The notes beneath the pieces were generated by a model. The model had not been told where the DNA came from. It worked only from the letters and a program-made list of their open reading frames with translations, and ran no database searches. Shown here piece by piece: positions 33,914 to 43,672 of a stretch of 64,000 bases of DNA (the first letter of the stretch is position 1; each line of letters opens with the position of its first letter). The position numbers and the translations under genes are program-made. Origin of the DNA: Cyanophora paradoxa (Eukaryota > Glaucocystophyceae > Cyanophorales > Cyanophoraceae); assembly GCA_004431415.1 (NCBI GenBank), contig QPMI01000515.1, positions 223,195-287,194 on the forward strand. The letters run 5' to 3'.

Positions 33914-35719
33914 ATGCCGCCGCTCGTCGACCTCGCCACAGCTGCGGTTGAGCTCTTCTACGCGGAGCTCCTCCCCGTGGGTCACGATGAGCTCGCCCTC
34001 GCCCCGCAGGAGAAGCGGGCTGTGCCCAGGTCACGGAAATGGCGACCCGCCTCTCCTCGGGCCGAGGCCTCACGAAGGCGGCGCAGGTTCCAGAGCTGGG
34101 AGGAGATGGCGGACGCCGTGGTGGATTTGGTCTGGCGGCCCCAGGCGTGGGCGCGGGACCAGCGCTCCGCCGGCCTCCTCGTCTCCGTCCTGAACGAGGC
34201 AGCCGCCCATCCCTCCCCGCGGTAGCCGGGCGCCGCCGCTGACGCTTCCCCGCAGCACGTGCCGCGAGACGAGCTGAGGCGCGTGGTCAAGGTCGTGCTG
34301 AAGGCCCGCAAGGCGCAGCAGCAGCCGCCGCAGCTTAGCCTCCGCCTCTGCCGCGAGGCCGTCGCCCTCGCCCTGCGCTCGTACCTCAGCCAGCGGGTGC
34401 GCCTGCGCGCGCGACGCGGCCTGGTCTGGCCTGGCCCAACGGTCCTCGCGTGCGCGCAGGAGGCGGAGGCGAGGCCGCCCGAGGAACCCGAGCCGTTCTA
34501 CCTCGTGCGGGAGATCCCGACCCTGCCCCCCGTCGCCCACCCCGTGCCGGCGTTTCGGCCCATGCCGGCGCGACCGCCGCGCCGTCCCATCGCGAGGCCG
34601 TCCAAGGCCGCCCAGGGCCCGCCCTCGCCGCCAGCGGCTCCATCGGCGCAGCCGTATACGTACGCCGAGGAGCCCCCGCCGCGCGGGCCGCCGCACTCGG
34701 CGCCGGCCGTCGCCGGCCCCTGGGCGCAGGAAGGCCCGCCGCCCCGCACGGCCCCGCGGGACGCAGTCACGCTGCTGGTGACCCCCGACGAGCCGGCGGG
34801 CCGCCCGAGGCTGCGCCGGGCGCGCCCGGCGGCCCCGCGAGCCGCTGGCGGAGCGAGGAGCTGTTCGCTGGTACCCCCGAGGCCGCCTCGTCCCGGCAGC
34901 GACCCGCCAGCTCGGAGGGCGGCCAGGCGCGCCCCGCGCCGGCGCCGGCGCCCGCGCCGTTCCACTACAGGTACTGCTGCCCGCCAGCTCAGCGGCGCGC
35001 CAGCGAGTAAGCTGAGGCCGTTCCGCAGGCGGGGCCTAAGAGCGGACCGGGCGGCGACGTGGGGCGCCACAAAGCAGGCGCAGGCTCAAGCGCAGCAGAC
35101 GCGGGCGGGGGGTACGCTGCGGCTCGGGATCGCCACCCAGGTGGAGGCGGACCTGGGGGTTGGCCCGAGCGGCCCCAGCCGGCGGGCGGGGCGGGGCGGC
35201 GCCCCGCCCCGCCCCGCGGCTCGACCACGGCGCACGCGTGCGCGCGGTGCAGGCGCTGCGCGGGGCGGCCCCGGCGGCGCCGGCGCCGGCGAGGCGGCGC
35301 CGGCCCCGCCGGCGCCCTCGCTGGGGCCGCCGGTGGCGGCGCCCGCGACGGTCGAGGAGCTGTTCCTATCGGCGGCGGTGGACGGGTACGGGCGAACGGG
35401 CGAACGTTCGTACGTGCCCATCAACACGACCCTCGCGATCGCTGTGGCCGCCCTCTCCGGGCACGCCCCGCTCCGCGCCGTCGCCACCCCCAAGACCCCC
35501 TCCCGCGCCCTCCCCGCCCCGCTCCCCGCGCAGCCCAACTCCCCCCGGGCCGCCGCCCACGCCCAGGCCCGCCGCCGGCCACCCCAGCACCCGCACAAGC
35601 CGCCGCCGCCGCCTCAGCAGCAGCAGCAGCAGGAGCCGGCCGGGGGCCCGGAGGACCTTTTCGCGATCGCGACCCGCAGGGCCGCCCCGCGCGCCCCCGT
35701 CCGCCTCCGCGTCCTCTGA
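33914..35719 (+). CDS. Proline/alanine-rich protein of unknown function
   Basis: I do not recognise it. ATG 33914 gives MPPLVDLATAAVELFYAELL, a plausible helical start. After probable introns near 33.99-34.09 and 34.21-34.25 kb the helical segments WEEMADAVVDLVWRPQAW, ARDQRSAGLLVSVLNE and VPRDELRRVVKVVLKARKA follow. The rest is Pro/Ala/Arg low complexity, with a short ordered-looking piece VEELFLSAAVDGYGRTGERS (about 35.35-35.42 kb), a Gln run at about 35.62 kb and stop TGA 35717-35719. A globular N-terminus with a disordered tail suggests a scaffold or regulator, but that is only composition-based. Confidence 0.45.
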
Positions 35720-35940
35720 GGCGCCCCCGCAACTTTCTCTTACCCCCCCCACCTCCCCCCCCCCCGTGAACGTGTGCAGCTTTTGCCTCCAGTCGGCGGC
35801 GGGCGGGGGGGGGGGGGGGGGGGGGGGGGGGGGCTGTTGTAAGAAGGGTAATAATTATGCGATCTATTGGCGATTGGCGATCGATTGTTCCTGTGCGCCC
35901 CGGGGTACAAGCATGCGAAGCCTTTAGCTCCGAGCAGCTG
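35720..35940. other. Poly-C and poly-G tracts
   Basis: A C-rich tract at about 35743-35766 and a G run of about 28 bases at about 35805-35833 follow the gene end. Long homopurine runs of this kind also occur at 5287-5310, 22320-22347 and 24822-24847. Confidence 0.7.
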
Positions 35941-35962
35941 CTGTCGACGCGAGTCTCATTTT

Positions 35963-36804
35963 AGATCGACTTCGACTTCGACATCGGCTGTTCTTCTAAA
36001 GCCTCCAGAACGGCGGCGGCCGCCGCCGCGGCGGGCCCCGGCCGCCCCGCCCCCGCTCGAGGTCCCGCTACCTGGCGTACGTGCTGGCGCGGCGGTATCT
36101 GCGGCGGCGGCACGGCCTCAAGGCCGTCGAGATCCTCGACGACCTCGAGAGGGAGGGCGAGACGGGGGGCGGGCGCATCCGCCTCCACTTCCCCGCCGCC
36201 TTCGGCCCCCAAAAGGTTCGCCTGGTTCGCCTCCGCCCGCCGCCCCCCAGCCCTGCGCGCTTCCGGAGTCTAATTCTAGATCCTCGCGATCGATCGATCG
36301 TACCACCAGGCCTAGGGCTCCTCCGCCGCCGCCGTGCCGCCCCCCGACTCCGACTTCGAATTCGATATTAGCGGCTCTCCGAAGGCATCCAGGACGTCAA
36401 TGGCGGCGGCCGCCGCCGCTGACGCGGCGGGCCCGGGGGCGGAGGCGCCCCGCCCCCGCTCGAGGTCCCGCTCGGTATCGGCTCCGCGGGGGCGGCCGGC
36501 GGCGCCGCCGCCGCGCGGCCCCCGCCCCCCGCCCTCGCCCCCTCCTCCACCGCCTCCTCCGCCTCCGCCTCCGCCTCCGCCCCCACCGACCGCCCGCCCC
36601 GGCCGCGGCTGAAGTCCATGCCCTCCCTCACCGCCACCGCCACCGCCGCCGGCGGCGCGCCCGATATCGATCGCAAGGTCGACGCGTACGTCGACGGCGG
36701 GGGCGCGTGCGCGGAGGGGCGCTGGCGCCGCTGTGGCTGCAGCCGGGGGCCCCGCCGCGGAGAGCGTCCTCCGCAACGTCGTCTTCCTCCCCAACGACCG
36801 CTGA
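35963..36804 (+). CDS. Unrecognised gene with an internal sequence duplication
   Basis: Protein-like pieces are a RYLAYVLARRYLRRRHGLK-AVEILDDLERE segment (about 36.06-36.15 kb), an acidic SDFEFDISGSPKASRTS segment (36.34-36.40 kb), a Pro-rich stretch, and a last frame ending ESVLRNVVFLPNDR with TGA at 36802-36804. The block at 35963-36068 (DFDFDIGCSSKASRT then poly-Ala, then RPAPARGP) is repeated in diverged form at about 36349-36473. Introns must join these frames, but I could not place them. Function unknown. It could be a further part of the preceding gene. Confidence 0.4.
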
Positions 36805-38087
36805 TTCGAGGCCGGCCCGACGCGCCCGGCGCCGCCCGCGCCCCGCGGCCGGCGTCGGGGGCGGGTCCCGGGCCCCGCCCCGGCCCGCCCCGCTTATATA
36901 ATCTGGCGTCTTCGAATTCATGATCAGCTCCGTCTGCGCTACTGCGATCATCGACATCGCATATATAGTCTTAGTTTAACTTATTTTGCCGTTTGGCTTC
37001 CTGGCCATGCCAGACCGTCTGGACCTGCTATTCTCGCGCTTCGCCCGGTCTGTTAAGCTTGTACATGCACGTACGCGTGCGAGCTCCTAGTTCTGTTTCT
37101 TTTGTAATTAGTTCTGCTGCTTTTTGCGGACGGTACCGTGTATCTGATCGTTTAGTGCCAGTGCTGCTCCCAGATTTGTATTTTCATGTATGCCATCAAT
37201 TTCAACCTCCACCTCGTCTTCAACGTCGGAATAAAGGCGCCGCAGTTCTCAGATCTAGTCTTTCGAATTCCGCACGCTCATGATCAGCACCGAAGCTTCC
37301 GAAGTTCGGCCTGGAACCTTCAAATAACTTCTTCTCGCGAAACCTTTCGCCGCGCGCGCGGCGATCATCGCCGAGTCGGATCATCGGATCATCGGATATA
37401 TATATTAAAATGGCCGCGGTCGCGGGCGCAAACTGGAAGCTGCTGCAAAATCCAGCTGCAAAATCATTGACTTCGTTCACATTTGCAACTGCAAGGCGCA
37501 TGCCATGATGCTAGCGCTCTGCATGCTCCTCGCGGCATCGCGATCGCGACCGGAGGGTGGGCTTCGTATATTGACGCTGGAAATATTTCTCTTTGCCAGT
37601 AGGCGCTGGGCGAAATCATGATCATGAGTTCGCCTAATCATATGCACGAGGCAGGCCGCACCGCGCAGCTGCAGGCACCTGCAGTCTGGCACCGTGGCAC
37701 GTAACACAGCTCTAGATCTCCGGGCAGGCAAGACTCTGAGACTATATAGCTAGGCCCGGGCCGCCAGGCTCCCTGGGACCCAGGCCCAGGCTAGTGCTAG
37801 GGCCCATGCCATGAAGGCCAAAGCCTCGCTCAGGGACCAGGAGTCAGGGTGCATTGGGCCGGGCAGGGCCGGGCCTACCGCGGGCGCCCGGCGCCCGGCT
37901 TATATTAATTAGTGGCAAAGTTAGTGCCCAAGCCTTGAAGGTCTGGCCCATTCTATGATATGGCAGGGAGGCTGGCGCGCTGGCGCCCTCAGGCCGCGAG
38001 TCAGGCGGCTCAGCCGGCCCGGCGGCTCACTGAGTCAGCCGCTAATTACTGGAGAACTAGAAATATTAAGTGGGCTGCATATTTATA

Positions 38088-38290
38088 GTACTAAAAGTTT
38101 TTGGGCGATCTACTAAATATTTTCCGCCTGCTAAAGCCGAGAATTTGTAGGGGTAGTCCCGTCTCCGCCATACAAAAGCCCTGCGAAGACCGACCTACTA
38201 AAGATTTACCAGCTGCTAAAGTGGCAGTTTTGGCGAAGTACTATAATTATTTTCCTGTACTAAATAAACTAGTTCTCCAGTATAAGCCTG
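38088..38290. repeat. Second copy of the left-edge dispersed repeat
   Basis: Shares five ordered blocks with 260-745, same orientation, with differing spacers. The two copies flank almost the whole host segment of the window. Confidence 0.7.
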
Positions 38291-38393
38291 CCGCTCCGGC
38301 AGCCTGGCGGCAGGCTTATGAATGCGGAAGAGGCAAATTTTCAATTCATGAATTTCGCATTCATGTTTGGGTATGTCGGGTCGGGTCGAGTTG

Positions 38394-38648
38394 TACCGTG
38401 TGGCACTAAATTACCGCGGCATAAATTACCGCGGTAAAAACTCCGGCCCGAGGGTGGCCAAAATACCGCGGTACCAAATTACCGCGTTTTAAAAAACTTG
38501 AGGCTTGTATGGGGAGGTAATTGTGGGGGGTACTGTATGGAGCAGCATATTACCGCGGTACCAAACTACCGCGTTTTAACAAATTCTCGGCGCGGTAATT
38601 TGGTACCGCGGTAATTAAGTGGGCGCGGTATTATAGTGCCACACGGTA
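38394..38648. mobile_element. MITE-like element, Tc1/mariner style
   Basis: A 255-bp segment has terminal inverted repeats starting CCGTGTGGCACTA. Left TIR is 38396-38408 and right TIR 38634-38646, and the match extends imperfectly to about 23 bp. Both ends are flanked by TA, the target duplication typical of Tc1/mariner. The interior contains repeated TTACCGCGGTA palindromes and no ORF. It is therefore a non-autonomous element; the superfamily is inferred from the TA flanks only. Confidence 0.75.
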
Positions 38649-39639
38649 GTCTTAAACTTGTAGCCTAGTAGTAGATCACGCACCATGCTACTCAAGACTC
38701 AAGACTCAAGCTTCGGAGGCTGTAGATCAAGTCGGCGGTAGATCAAGACTAGGGCACTGGCCGGCGGGTCTAGAAGCTTGCACCGGGGCTGGCCCAAAAT
38801 TCCGAAAGCTTGCACCGGGGCTGGCCCTAGCGGCTTGGCGGCTCCAAAATTTCGGCTGGCTTGCCAGCGGCTTGCCAGTTACTATGGTACCAGTGGCCAG
38901 CGCGGCTTGGTCTGGCTTGGTGCAGCTCGCGCTAACGTTAACTTCACCTATGCTTCGTTCGCCGGCTCGATTGCGAGCTCCGGGCTTGCTGACTTGGCTG
39001 ACAAGCCGGGGAAAACCGGCAAAACCCCTGGGCTGGCAAGCCGGGGTTTCGGCTGCCTAGCCCAGGCGCCCCCCGCCCAAATTGGCCGGCTAGCTAGCCG
39101 GCTTGGCCGCCGGCCAGTGCCCTAATCAAGACTCAAGCCTCGGAGGCTGAGTCGGAGGGGACTCGGAGCCTGATTCCTGAATCCGGGGGAGCCCGCCGGG
39201 CCGAGCGGCCCGAGCCCCGCCGCGGCGCGGGCCGCGGCCGGGCCGTCGGCCGCGGGCCGCGGCCCGCGGCCCGGCCTGGCAGTGCTCAGCGGCTGGCACT
39301 AGCCTGGCAGTGCCTGGCACTGCTGAAATACTAAGGGGCTACTAATAGCCTACTACCGTAGTACCCGTAGTACCGTAGTACCGGCGCTGTACGGTCTGTA
39401 CCGCAGGCTCCGCAGGACCGCAGCTAGTACGACCGTGTGCCGCGTTGGGCGCCATCGATCATCGGAATCGATCGGATATCGCATCTGGAGATTCTGGACT
39501 CTAGGCTCTAGCTATATATATGAGGGCCATCAATGGGCCAAACGCGAAAAGTCAACTCCGAGAGCTCGAGACTCGGAAGTGACGCTTGGATTGCGGAGGT
39601 TCTTATAACCGCCGCAACAGCTGTGGGGGTACCCCCTCC

Positions 39640-39765
39640 GAGGCTGGCGATCGCGGCGATCACGAGCCGATCGCGACCCTGGTGATCGCGACTTTCTCCC
39701 GATCGCGACCCTTTTCGATCGCGATTTCGAGATCGGGGGCATTTCTGCGATCGCGAAAAAGGAAA
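39640..39765. repeat. Cluster of GATCGCGA palindromes
   Basis: About nine GATCGCGA or TCGCGATC strings occur in about 120 bp, just left of the first ORF of element A. The role is unknown; it could be repeat remnant or replication/methylation-site clustering. Confidence 0.6.
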
Positions 39766-39820
39766 AATCGGAAAAGGCCGAAAAGTGCGTTTTCTACGCG
39801 TGAAATTGAGGGAAAACGAG

Positions 39821-39831
39821 GGTTCGAATCC
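39821..39831 (+). repeat. GGTTCGAATCC motif upstream of element A
   Basis: Copy of the shared 11-mer outside any recognised host gene, just left of the heptamer array and the first element A ORF. It is the only one of six copies not in an identified intron. Confidence 0.7.
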
Positions 39832-39886
39832 CGGGGCCGGATTTGGACTTGGGCAAAATCTCGAGTCAAAATGGGAGAAAAATGCG

Positions 39887-39941
39887 ACTTGGGACTTGGG
39901 ACTTGGGACTTGGGACTTGGGACTTGGGACTTGGGAAGAGT
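39887..39941 (+). repeat. Tandem heptamer array GGGACTT
   Basis: About seven head-to-tail copies of a 7-bp unit, GGGACTT. Related CTTGG heptamers (CTTGGTG) form arrays further right in element A, which links this locus to the element. Confidence 0.9.
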
Positions 39942-39993
39942 TGGAATCAGAGTCTGGACTCAAAAGCGGGGAAATTTTCGGACGGGGAGAAAA

Positions 39994-40464
39994 ATGTCAG
40001 ACAATCTCTATTACGATTTTCCCTTTGAGTTGAATATGGCATTCGAAAGGTTGCGCGAGTTCTGGCGTTGGCACCTCACGGGACATGACATCCCCGACGT
40101 AACACCAGAGCCCAACACACAGGGCGTGCTTGAAGTCATCCGTCAATATCCGCGCCGATTCAATGAATGGATTGCGTTCCACACGACGAACCGTTTCCAG
40201 AGCCTCCCCGAGGCCATACGCGAAAATTTCGTGAGGCTGGTGGGGCCAGGCTACGACAACCCTAACAATCATAGACCAAGCCCGGCTGGCGTGATGCGCG
40301 AAGCTCGAAGCGACCGCAGTCTTTTCCGCAGGGAATTGAGAGAGGACAGACGGAGACTCTCAATGGGGCTCCCGCAGATCGTGAGGGGGTACAGCCCGGA
40401 CTACGAAACTTACCAACAATTGTATGGCTTCGAAAATCCCCTGGAGAGGGTACTACCAGAATGA
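39994..40464 (+). CDS. Unknown 156-aa protein, element A
   Basis: ATG 39994 to TGA 40464, 156 residues, no intron needed. Composition is normal and balanced, unlike host low-complexity ORFs, with aromatic-rich N-terminus MSDNLYYDFPFELNMAFERL and RFNEWIAFHTTNRFQSLPEA in the middle. I recognise no family. The upstream GGAGAAAA and the heptamer array may belong to its promoter region. It is the leftmost ORF of the intermediate-GC, intron-poor block and is probably viral. Confidence 0.6.
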   Translation: MSDNLYYDFPFELNMAFERLREFWRWHLTGHDIPDVTPEPNTQGVLEVIRQYPRRFNEWIAFHTTNRFQSLPEAIRENFVRLVGPGYDNPNNHRPSPAGVMREARSDRSLFRRELREDRRRLSMGLPQIVRGYSPDYETYQQLYGFENPLERVLPE

Positions 40465-40797
40465 GAGGGGGGCCCCTGAGGGTGTACCCCCGGCCCGAGA
40501 CTCGACCTTCGGCGGACGCACTCGGGCGATTTCCGTCAGGCCGGCTCCCTTTTTCTGCCTTCGGCCCAACGCTAAATTTGGCTTTTTTCAGGCCAGTTGG
40601 CAACGTTTTCCGTTGCGAACTAGACCGCGAAAAAAATCGCCCACAAAACCGCGGTCCGCCGCCATTTTGGCTCACTCTTGAAACGGGTTCGCCGCCTTCT
40701 CTCAGCCCAAGGAATCCCGCCTCTCCGAATTTTCACAAGTCCGCTCTCTCAGTCACCTCACGTTTTGCCTTTGCTGATCTCTCTTCCCTTTGCGCAG

Positions 40798-41850
40798 ATG
40801 TCGATTCCCTCTGAGCTTGTCGAGGACCTTGCCAAGGCCCGTGAGATGTGGGCTAAGTCCCGCGATTGGCCTACCCGTGAAATGGAGAAGCGTGCCCGCA
40901 AGCTGGGGTACCTCTACCAAGCTCACAGCGGAGAAGGCTTCCATACCATCAACCTCAACTTTGTATCCTCCCTTCTGCCCAAGTCCAAGCAACCCAAGCC
41001 CGAGCCCAAGCCCGAGCCCGTCGACGTGCCCCCGTCCCGGCTGGGTCAAGACTCCCACTGGCTGGGGCGACCCCAAGCTTTTCGCCGAGTCTGCCGCCGA
41101 GACGCTCGCCTGGGCCTATCCCCTCAAGTCTTCACGAATTTCCCCCCTCCGTCATCGTCGTCATCTGCCCCTCAGCCCGTCGCCGAGCCCGCTCCCGAGC
41201 CAGTCGATGACGCCGAGTCCGAGGCCTCTGACGCCGAGTCTGACATCAACGACTTTATCGACTTTGACGTGCCGATTCAATACGACTCTGAGTCCTCTTC
41301 CGACTCTGAAGGCGACAACGAAAACCCGACTCGCAAGCGCCGCATTATCAAGACCAAGTCAATCGTCAAGAAGAAGTTCATGGAGACCACGTCATTCACC
41401 GACAACTCCGAGCGAGTCAAGGACCCCGCCAAGGAACACGAAAAAGACTTGAAGATCGGCGCTGGCATTGCCCGTTCTCGCGTCACGTCACACTACAGCG
41501 AGCGCCTGACTCAGCACGTCAAGACCATTGAGAAGCGCATCATCGCCAAGCGCGAAATGGCCGAACTCCGGCGCAAGCTGCGTCACGAGCGCCTTCTTCG
41601 TCGCGAGATGACGCTGGCCAAGATTGCCGAGCGCAAGAAGAAGGAGGCAGCGGAACTTAGGGCGCGCGTCGAGGCTCAGCAGCGGCGCGAGGCAGAGGCG
41701 GCAGCGGCCTTGGCGGCGCAGCGCGAGCAGGAGCGGCAGGACTTAGTGCAGGCAGCGCAGGCCCTTCCCCGCATTCCCCTTAAGTCCGCGCCCGAGGCCC
41801 CGATTGACTTGGTTTCCGATGACGATGACTCTGACTTTGAGATGCTGTAA
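40798..41850 (+). CDS. Unknown 350-aa charged coiled-coil protein, element A
   Basis: ATG 40798 gives MSIPSELVEDLAKAREMWAK and the frame runs to 41850. The middle (about residues 75-125) is Pro/Ser-rich. Residues 130-175 are acidic with repeated DAESEASDAES. A long Lys/Arg/Glu/Ala helix (residues 230-330) looks like coiled coil, and the end DLVSDDDDSDFEML is acidic. Such polar composition suits a DNA- or scaffold-binding protein, but no family is recognised. In about 41035-41135 the +1 frame reads more protein-like (TGWGDPKLFAESAAETLAWA), hinting at a pair of compensating frame changes. Confidence 0.6.
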   Translation: MSIPSELVEDLAKAREMWAKSRDWPTREMEKRARKLGYLYQAHSGEGFHTINLNFVSSLLPKSKQPKPEPKPEPVDVPPSRLGQDSHWLGRPQAFRRVCRRDARLGLSPQVFTNFPPPSSSSSAPQPVAEPAPEPVDDAESEASDAESDINDFIDFDVPIQYDSESSSDSEGDNENPTRKRRIIKTKSIVKKKFMETTSFTDNSERVKDPAKEHEKDLKIGAGIARSRVTSHYSERLTQHVKTIEKRIIAKREMAELRRKLRHERLLRREMTLAKIAERKKKEAAELRARVEAQQRREAEAAAALAAQREQERQDLVQAAQALPRIPLKSAPEAPIDLVSDDDDSDFEML

Positions 41851-41912
41851 ATAGTATTGCGTCATTCCATTGTACATACTTGTAAAAATTGGCCGACTAT
41901 TTTTTACTTGAC

Positions 41913-42010
41913 CTTGGTGCTCGGACCTTGGTGCTTGGGGCTTGGTGCTTGGGGCTTGGTGCTTTGGAAGCGTTACTCTCAGAGTCTGGGCCCAGACTTT
42001 CTCTGGATCC
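41913..42010 (-). repeat. CTTGGTG-heptamer intergenic repeat, copy 1 (inverted)
   Basis: Reverse complement of the repeat at 42283-42400, about 90% alike by eye. It includes the GAAAGTCTGG...AACGCTTCCAAAGCACC core and an array of CACCAAG units. It lies just after the gene ending at 41850. Confidence 0.85.
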
Positions 42011-42282
42011 GAGAGTTTGCCGCGCCAAGTCATTAACCATCGGGCAGACTTAGAAAGGGGTACTGCATTTTGCATACGACGTTTCCGGTGACATTTCAGG
42101 TGAGATTCAGGTGAGATTTCGAGAGAGGCAGAGTCTGAAATGTCGACAGAGTTTTCGAGAGCGATTTCAAGCGAGATGTCAAGAGACAGAGGGTACGAGA
42201 AGTCGTAAGAGTAAAAAAGACTACGAGTAAAAAAGACTACGAGTAAAAAAGTCCGTAGAAAAACTCACCTGACTTGTCTGAC

Positions 42283-42400
42283 AAATTTCTGATCCTGGAG
42301 AAAGTCTGGACCCAGACCCTGAGAGAAACGCTTCCAAAGCACCAAGCACCAAGCACCAAGCACCAAGGTCCGAGCACCAAGGTCCAAGGTCCCCGGTCGA
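42283..42400 (+). repeat. CACCAAG-heptamer intergenic repeat, copy 2
   Basis: Direct relative of copy 3 at 42782-42880 and inverse of copy 1. It ends 23 bp before the HNH gene start. Copies 2 and 3 bracket the HNH gene as direct repeats. Confidence 0.85.
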
Positions 42401-42423
42401 ACATTTTCTGAACCTAGGGCAAA

Positions 42424-42783
42424 ATGGCCCTGCTCAAGTGCACCGACTCCCGCGACGTGCCCTACAACGTCCTGGTCAACTCGGACGTACCCCGGAGTGC
42501 GATGGAGTTTCCCTGGCGACTGGACAGGGGCAGGGTGACCAAGACCTTCGGGAGGCGCAAGCACTACCTCTCCCAGCTCATCCTCGGGAAGCCGCCACGT
42601 GGACTGTACGTGGAGCACATCAACGGTAACCCGCTGGACTACAGGAGGGAGAACCTGCGCTGGGTATCGATGTCGGAGATCCAGAAGAAGAAGAGGGAGG
42701 GTACGAGCCTGCAGGAGAAGAGCGAGGAGATTGCGGAGATGATGGAGGCGGCGCAGGCGCTGGTGCAGCTCAGCCGCTCTTGA
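42424..42783 (+). CDS. HNH endonuclease, homing type
   Basis: A 119-residue protein from ATG 42424. The HNH core VEHINGNPLDYRRENLRWV lies at about residues 63-81, preceded by YLSQLILGKPPRG. This matches the HNH_3-type free-standing endonucleases common in phages and large algal viruses, which nick or cut DNA and spread their own genes. The His and Asn residues of the core are present. It is flanked by direct copies of the CACCAAG repeat, as if the gene plus a repeat had been inserted as a unit. The short C-terminal helix is likely a DNA-binding extension. Confidence in the family is high; activity and target are unknown. Confidence 0.85.
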   Translation: MALLKCTDSRDVPYNVLVNSDVPRSAMEFPWRLDRGRVTKTFGRRKHYLSQLILGKPPRGLYVEHINGNPLDYRRENLRWVSMSEIQKKKREGTSLQEKSEEIAEMMEAAQALVQLSRS

Positions 42784-42880
42784 TCCTGGAGAAATCCCGG
42801 GCCGAGTCCAGAGGGAAACGCTTCCAAAGCACCAAGCACCAAACACCAAGCACCAAGCACCAAGCACCAAGCACCAAGGT
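42782..42880 (+). repeat. CACCAAG-heptamer intergenic repeat, copy 3
   Basis: Begins in the HNH stop codon and ends at the stop of the convergent gene at 42881. Same core as copy 2 with several CACCAAG units. As it separates two convergent 3' ends it may serve as a transcription end region. Confidence 0.8.
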
Positions 42881-43639
42881 CTACCCCTTGACGTAGATCT
42901 TAGAGTCCATTTCGCGGTTCGTGATAGCGGCTAGGAAGGAAGTGGCGCCATCGGAAGAGGCAGTGGTCAGGTCGGCGCAGGCAGAGACCAGCTCCGCCAT
43001 CAGGGTAGACCCCACCACGAGCCCGGATGTGGGCATGCCAGCGATGTTGTTGAAGAGCTTGAACGTGAATTTATTGAAGGCGAGACGCGGCCAGATCTGG
43101 GTACGGGGATTTTTGGCATCGAAAACGGCGGGGGCTACCGTGGTCGTGGCATTGGCCATCATTTCCTTTGCCGTCATCTTCCAGAGGTTGTACATTTCCG
43201 AGGGCACGGCGCGCGTCGATCCCGTGCTGGAGCCGTCCACGTTGAGCTGGGAGCCGGCGTTGAGCTGCAGGTGCAGGCTAGTATCCGGGGTGAACTTGAG
43301 CTCGAGCACGCGCACCGAGGGCCGATCCGGGGACGAGGGCTCTATCTTTTTGAGCAGGCCCGAGAGCCAGAGGGCCTCCGCCTCCTCGGCGTTGACGGTG
43401 TTGCTCGCGTTTCCGTCGATGTCAAAGTACACGTAGACGGAGCAGGAGACGGGGCTCTCGAAATCGTTGGACGTGACTCGCAGCATGACCGGATTCTGCA
43501 GCTTCACGGTCATGTTATTCGCGTAGGTGCCGTCCCAGGTGACGTAATCCGTCCCCGCGTTCGCAGCCGTACCCGAGATGCCCTGCCAATCGGGCGTCGG
43601 GAATCCGGAGGCCATGAGGGTGGTGTTGGTCGCGGGCAT
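42881..43639 (-). CDS. Paralogue pair member 1, possible virion protein
   Basis: ATG 43639, 252 residues. Shares a core with the next gene: LQNPVMLRV / VQNPVVIQA, then E(S/T)P plus a Tyr-rich strand and FD-x-G, then an acidic E-x-x-E-x-L-(W/H)-(L/E)-SGL(L/V)K(K/R)(I/V) helix, then VRVLELKFT / LRCLEIKFT. The order suggests the same beta-rich fold with similar length. No Cys and many Thr/Asn suggest a structural, possibly capsid or fibre-associated role, by composition and neighbourhood only. It is 33 bp downstream of its paralogue on the same strand, so the two may be co-expressed. Confidence 0.7.
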   Translation of the reverse strand: MPATNTTLMASGFPTPDWQGISGTAANAGTDYVTWDGTYANNMTVKLQNPVMLRVTSNDFESPVSCSVYVYFDIDGNASNTVNAEEAEALWLSGLLKKIEPSSPDRPSVRVLELKFTPDTSLHLQLNAGSQLNVDGSSTGSTRAVPSEMYNLWKMTAKEMMANATTTVAPAVFDAKNPRTQIWPRLAFNKFTFKLFNNIAGMPTSGLVVGSTLMAELVSACADLTTASSDGATSFLAAITNREMDSKIYVKG

Positions 43640-43672
43640 TTTGGGAGGGAATGAGAAAGATTACCCGTACAC

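Larger units (their letters stand above)
36805..39540. other. Gene-free, repeat-rich stretch between host genes and virus-like DNA
   Basis: About 2.7 kb with no supported gene. It contains the dispersed repeat copy at 38088-38290, an inverted-repeat element at 38394-38648, a short direct repeat around TTGCACCGGGGCTGGCCC (about 38778 and 38809), and GGGCCGCGGCCCG palindromes near 39230-39275. Base composition fluctuates strongly, unlike the host genes to the left. Confidence 0.65.
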
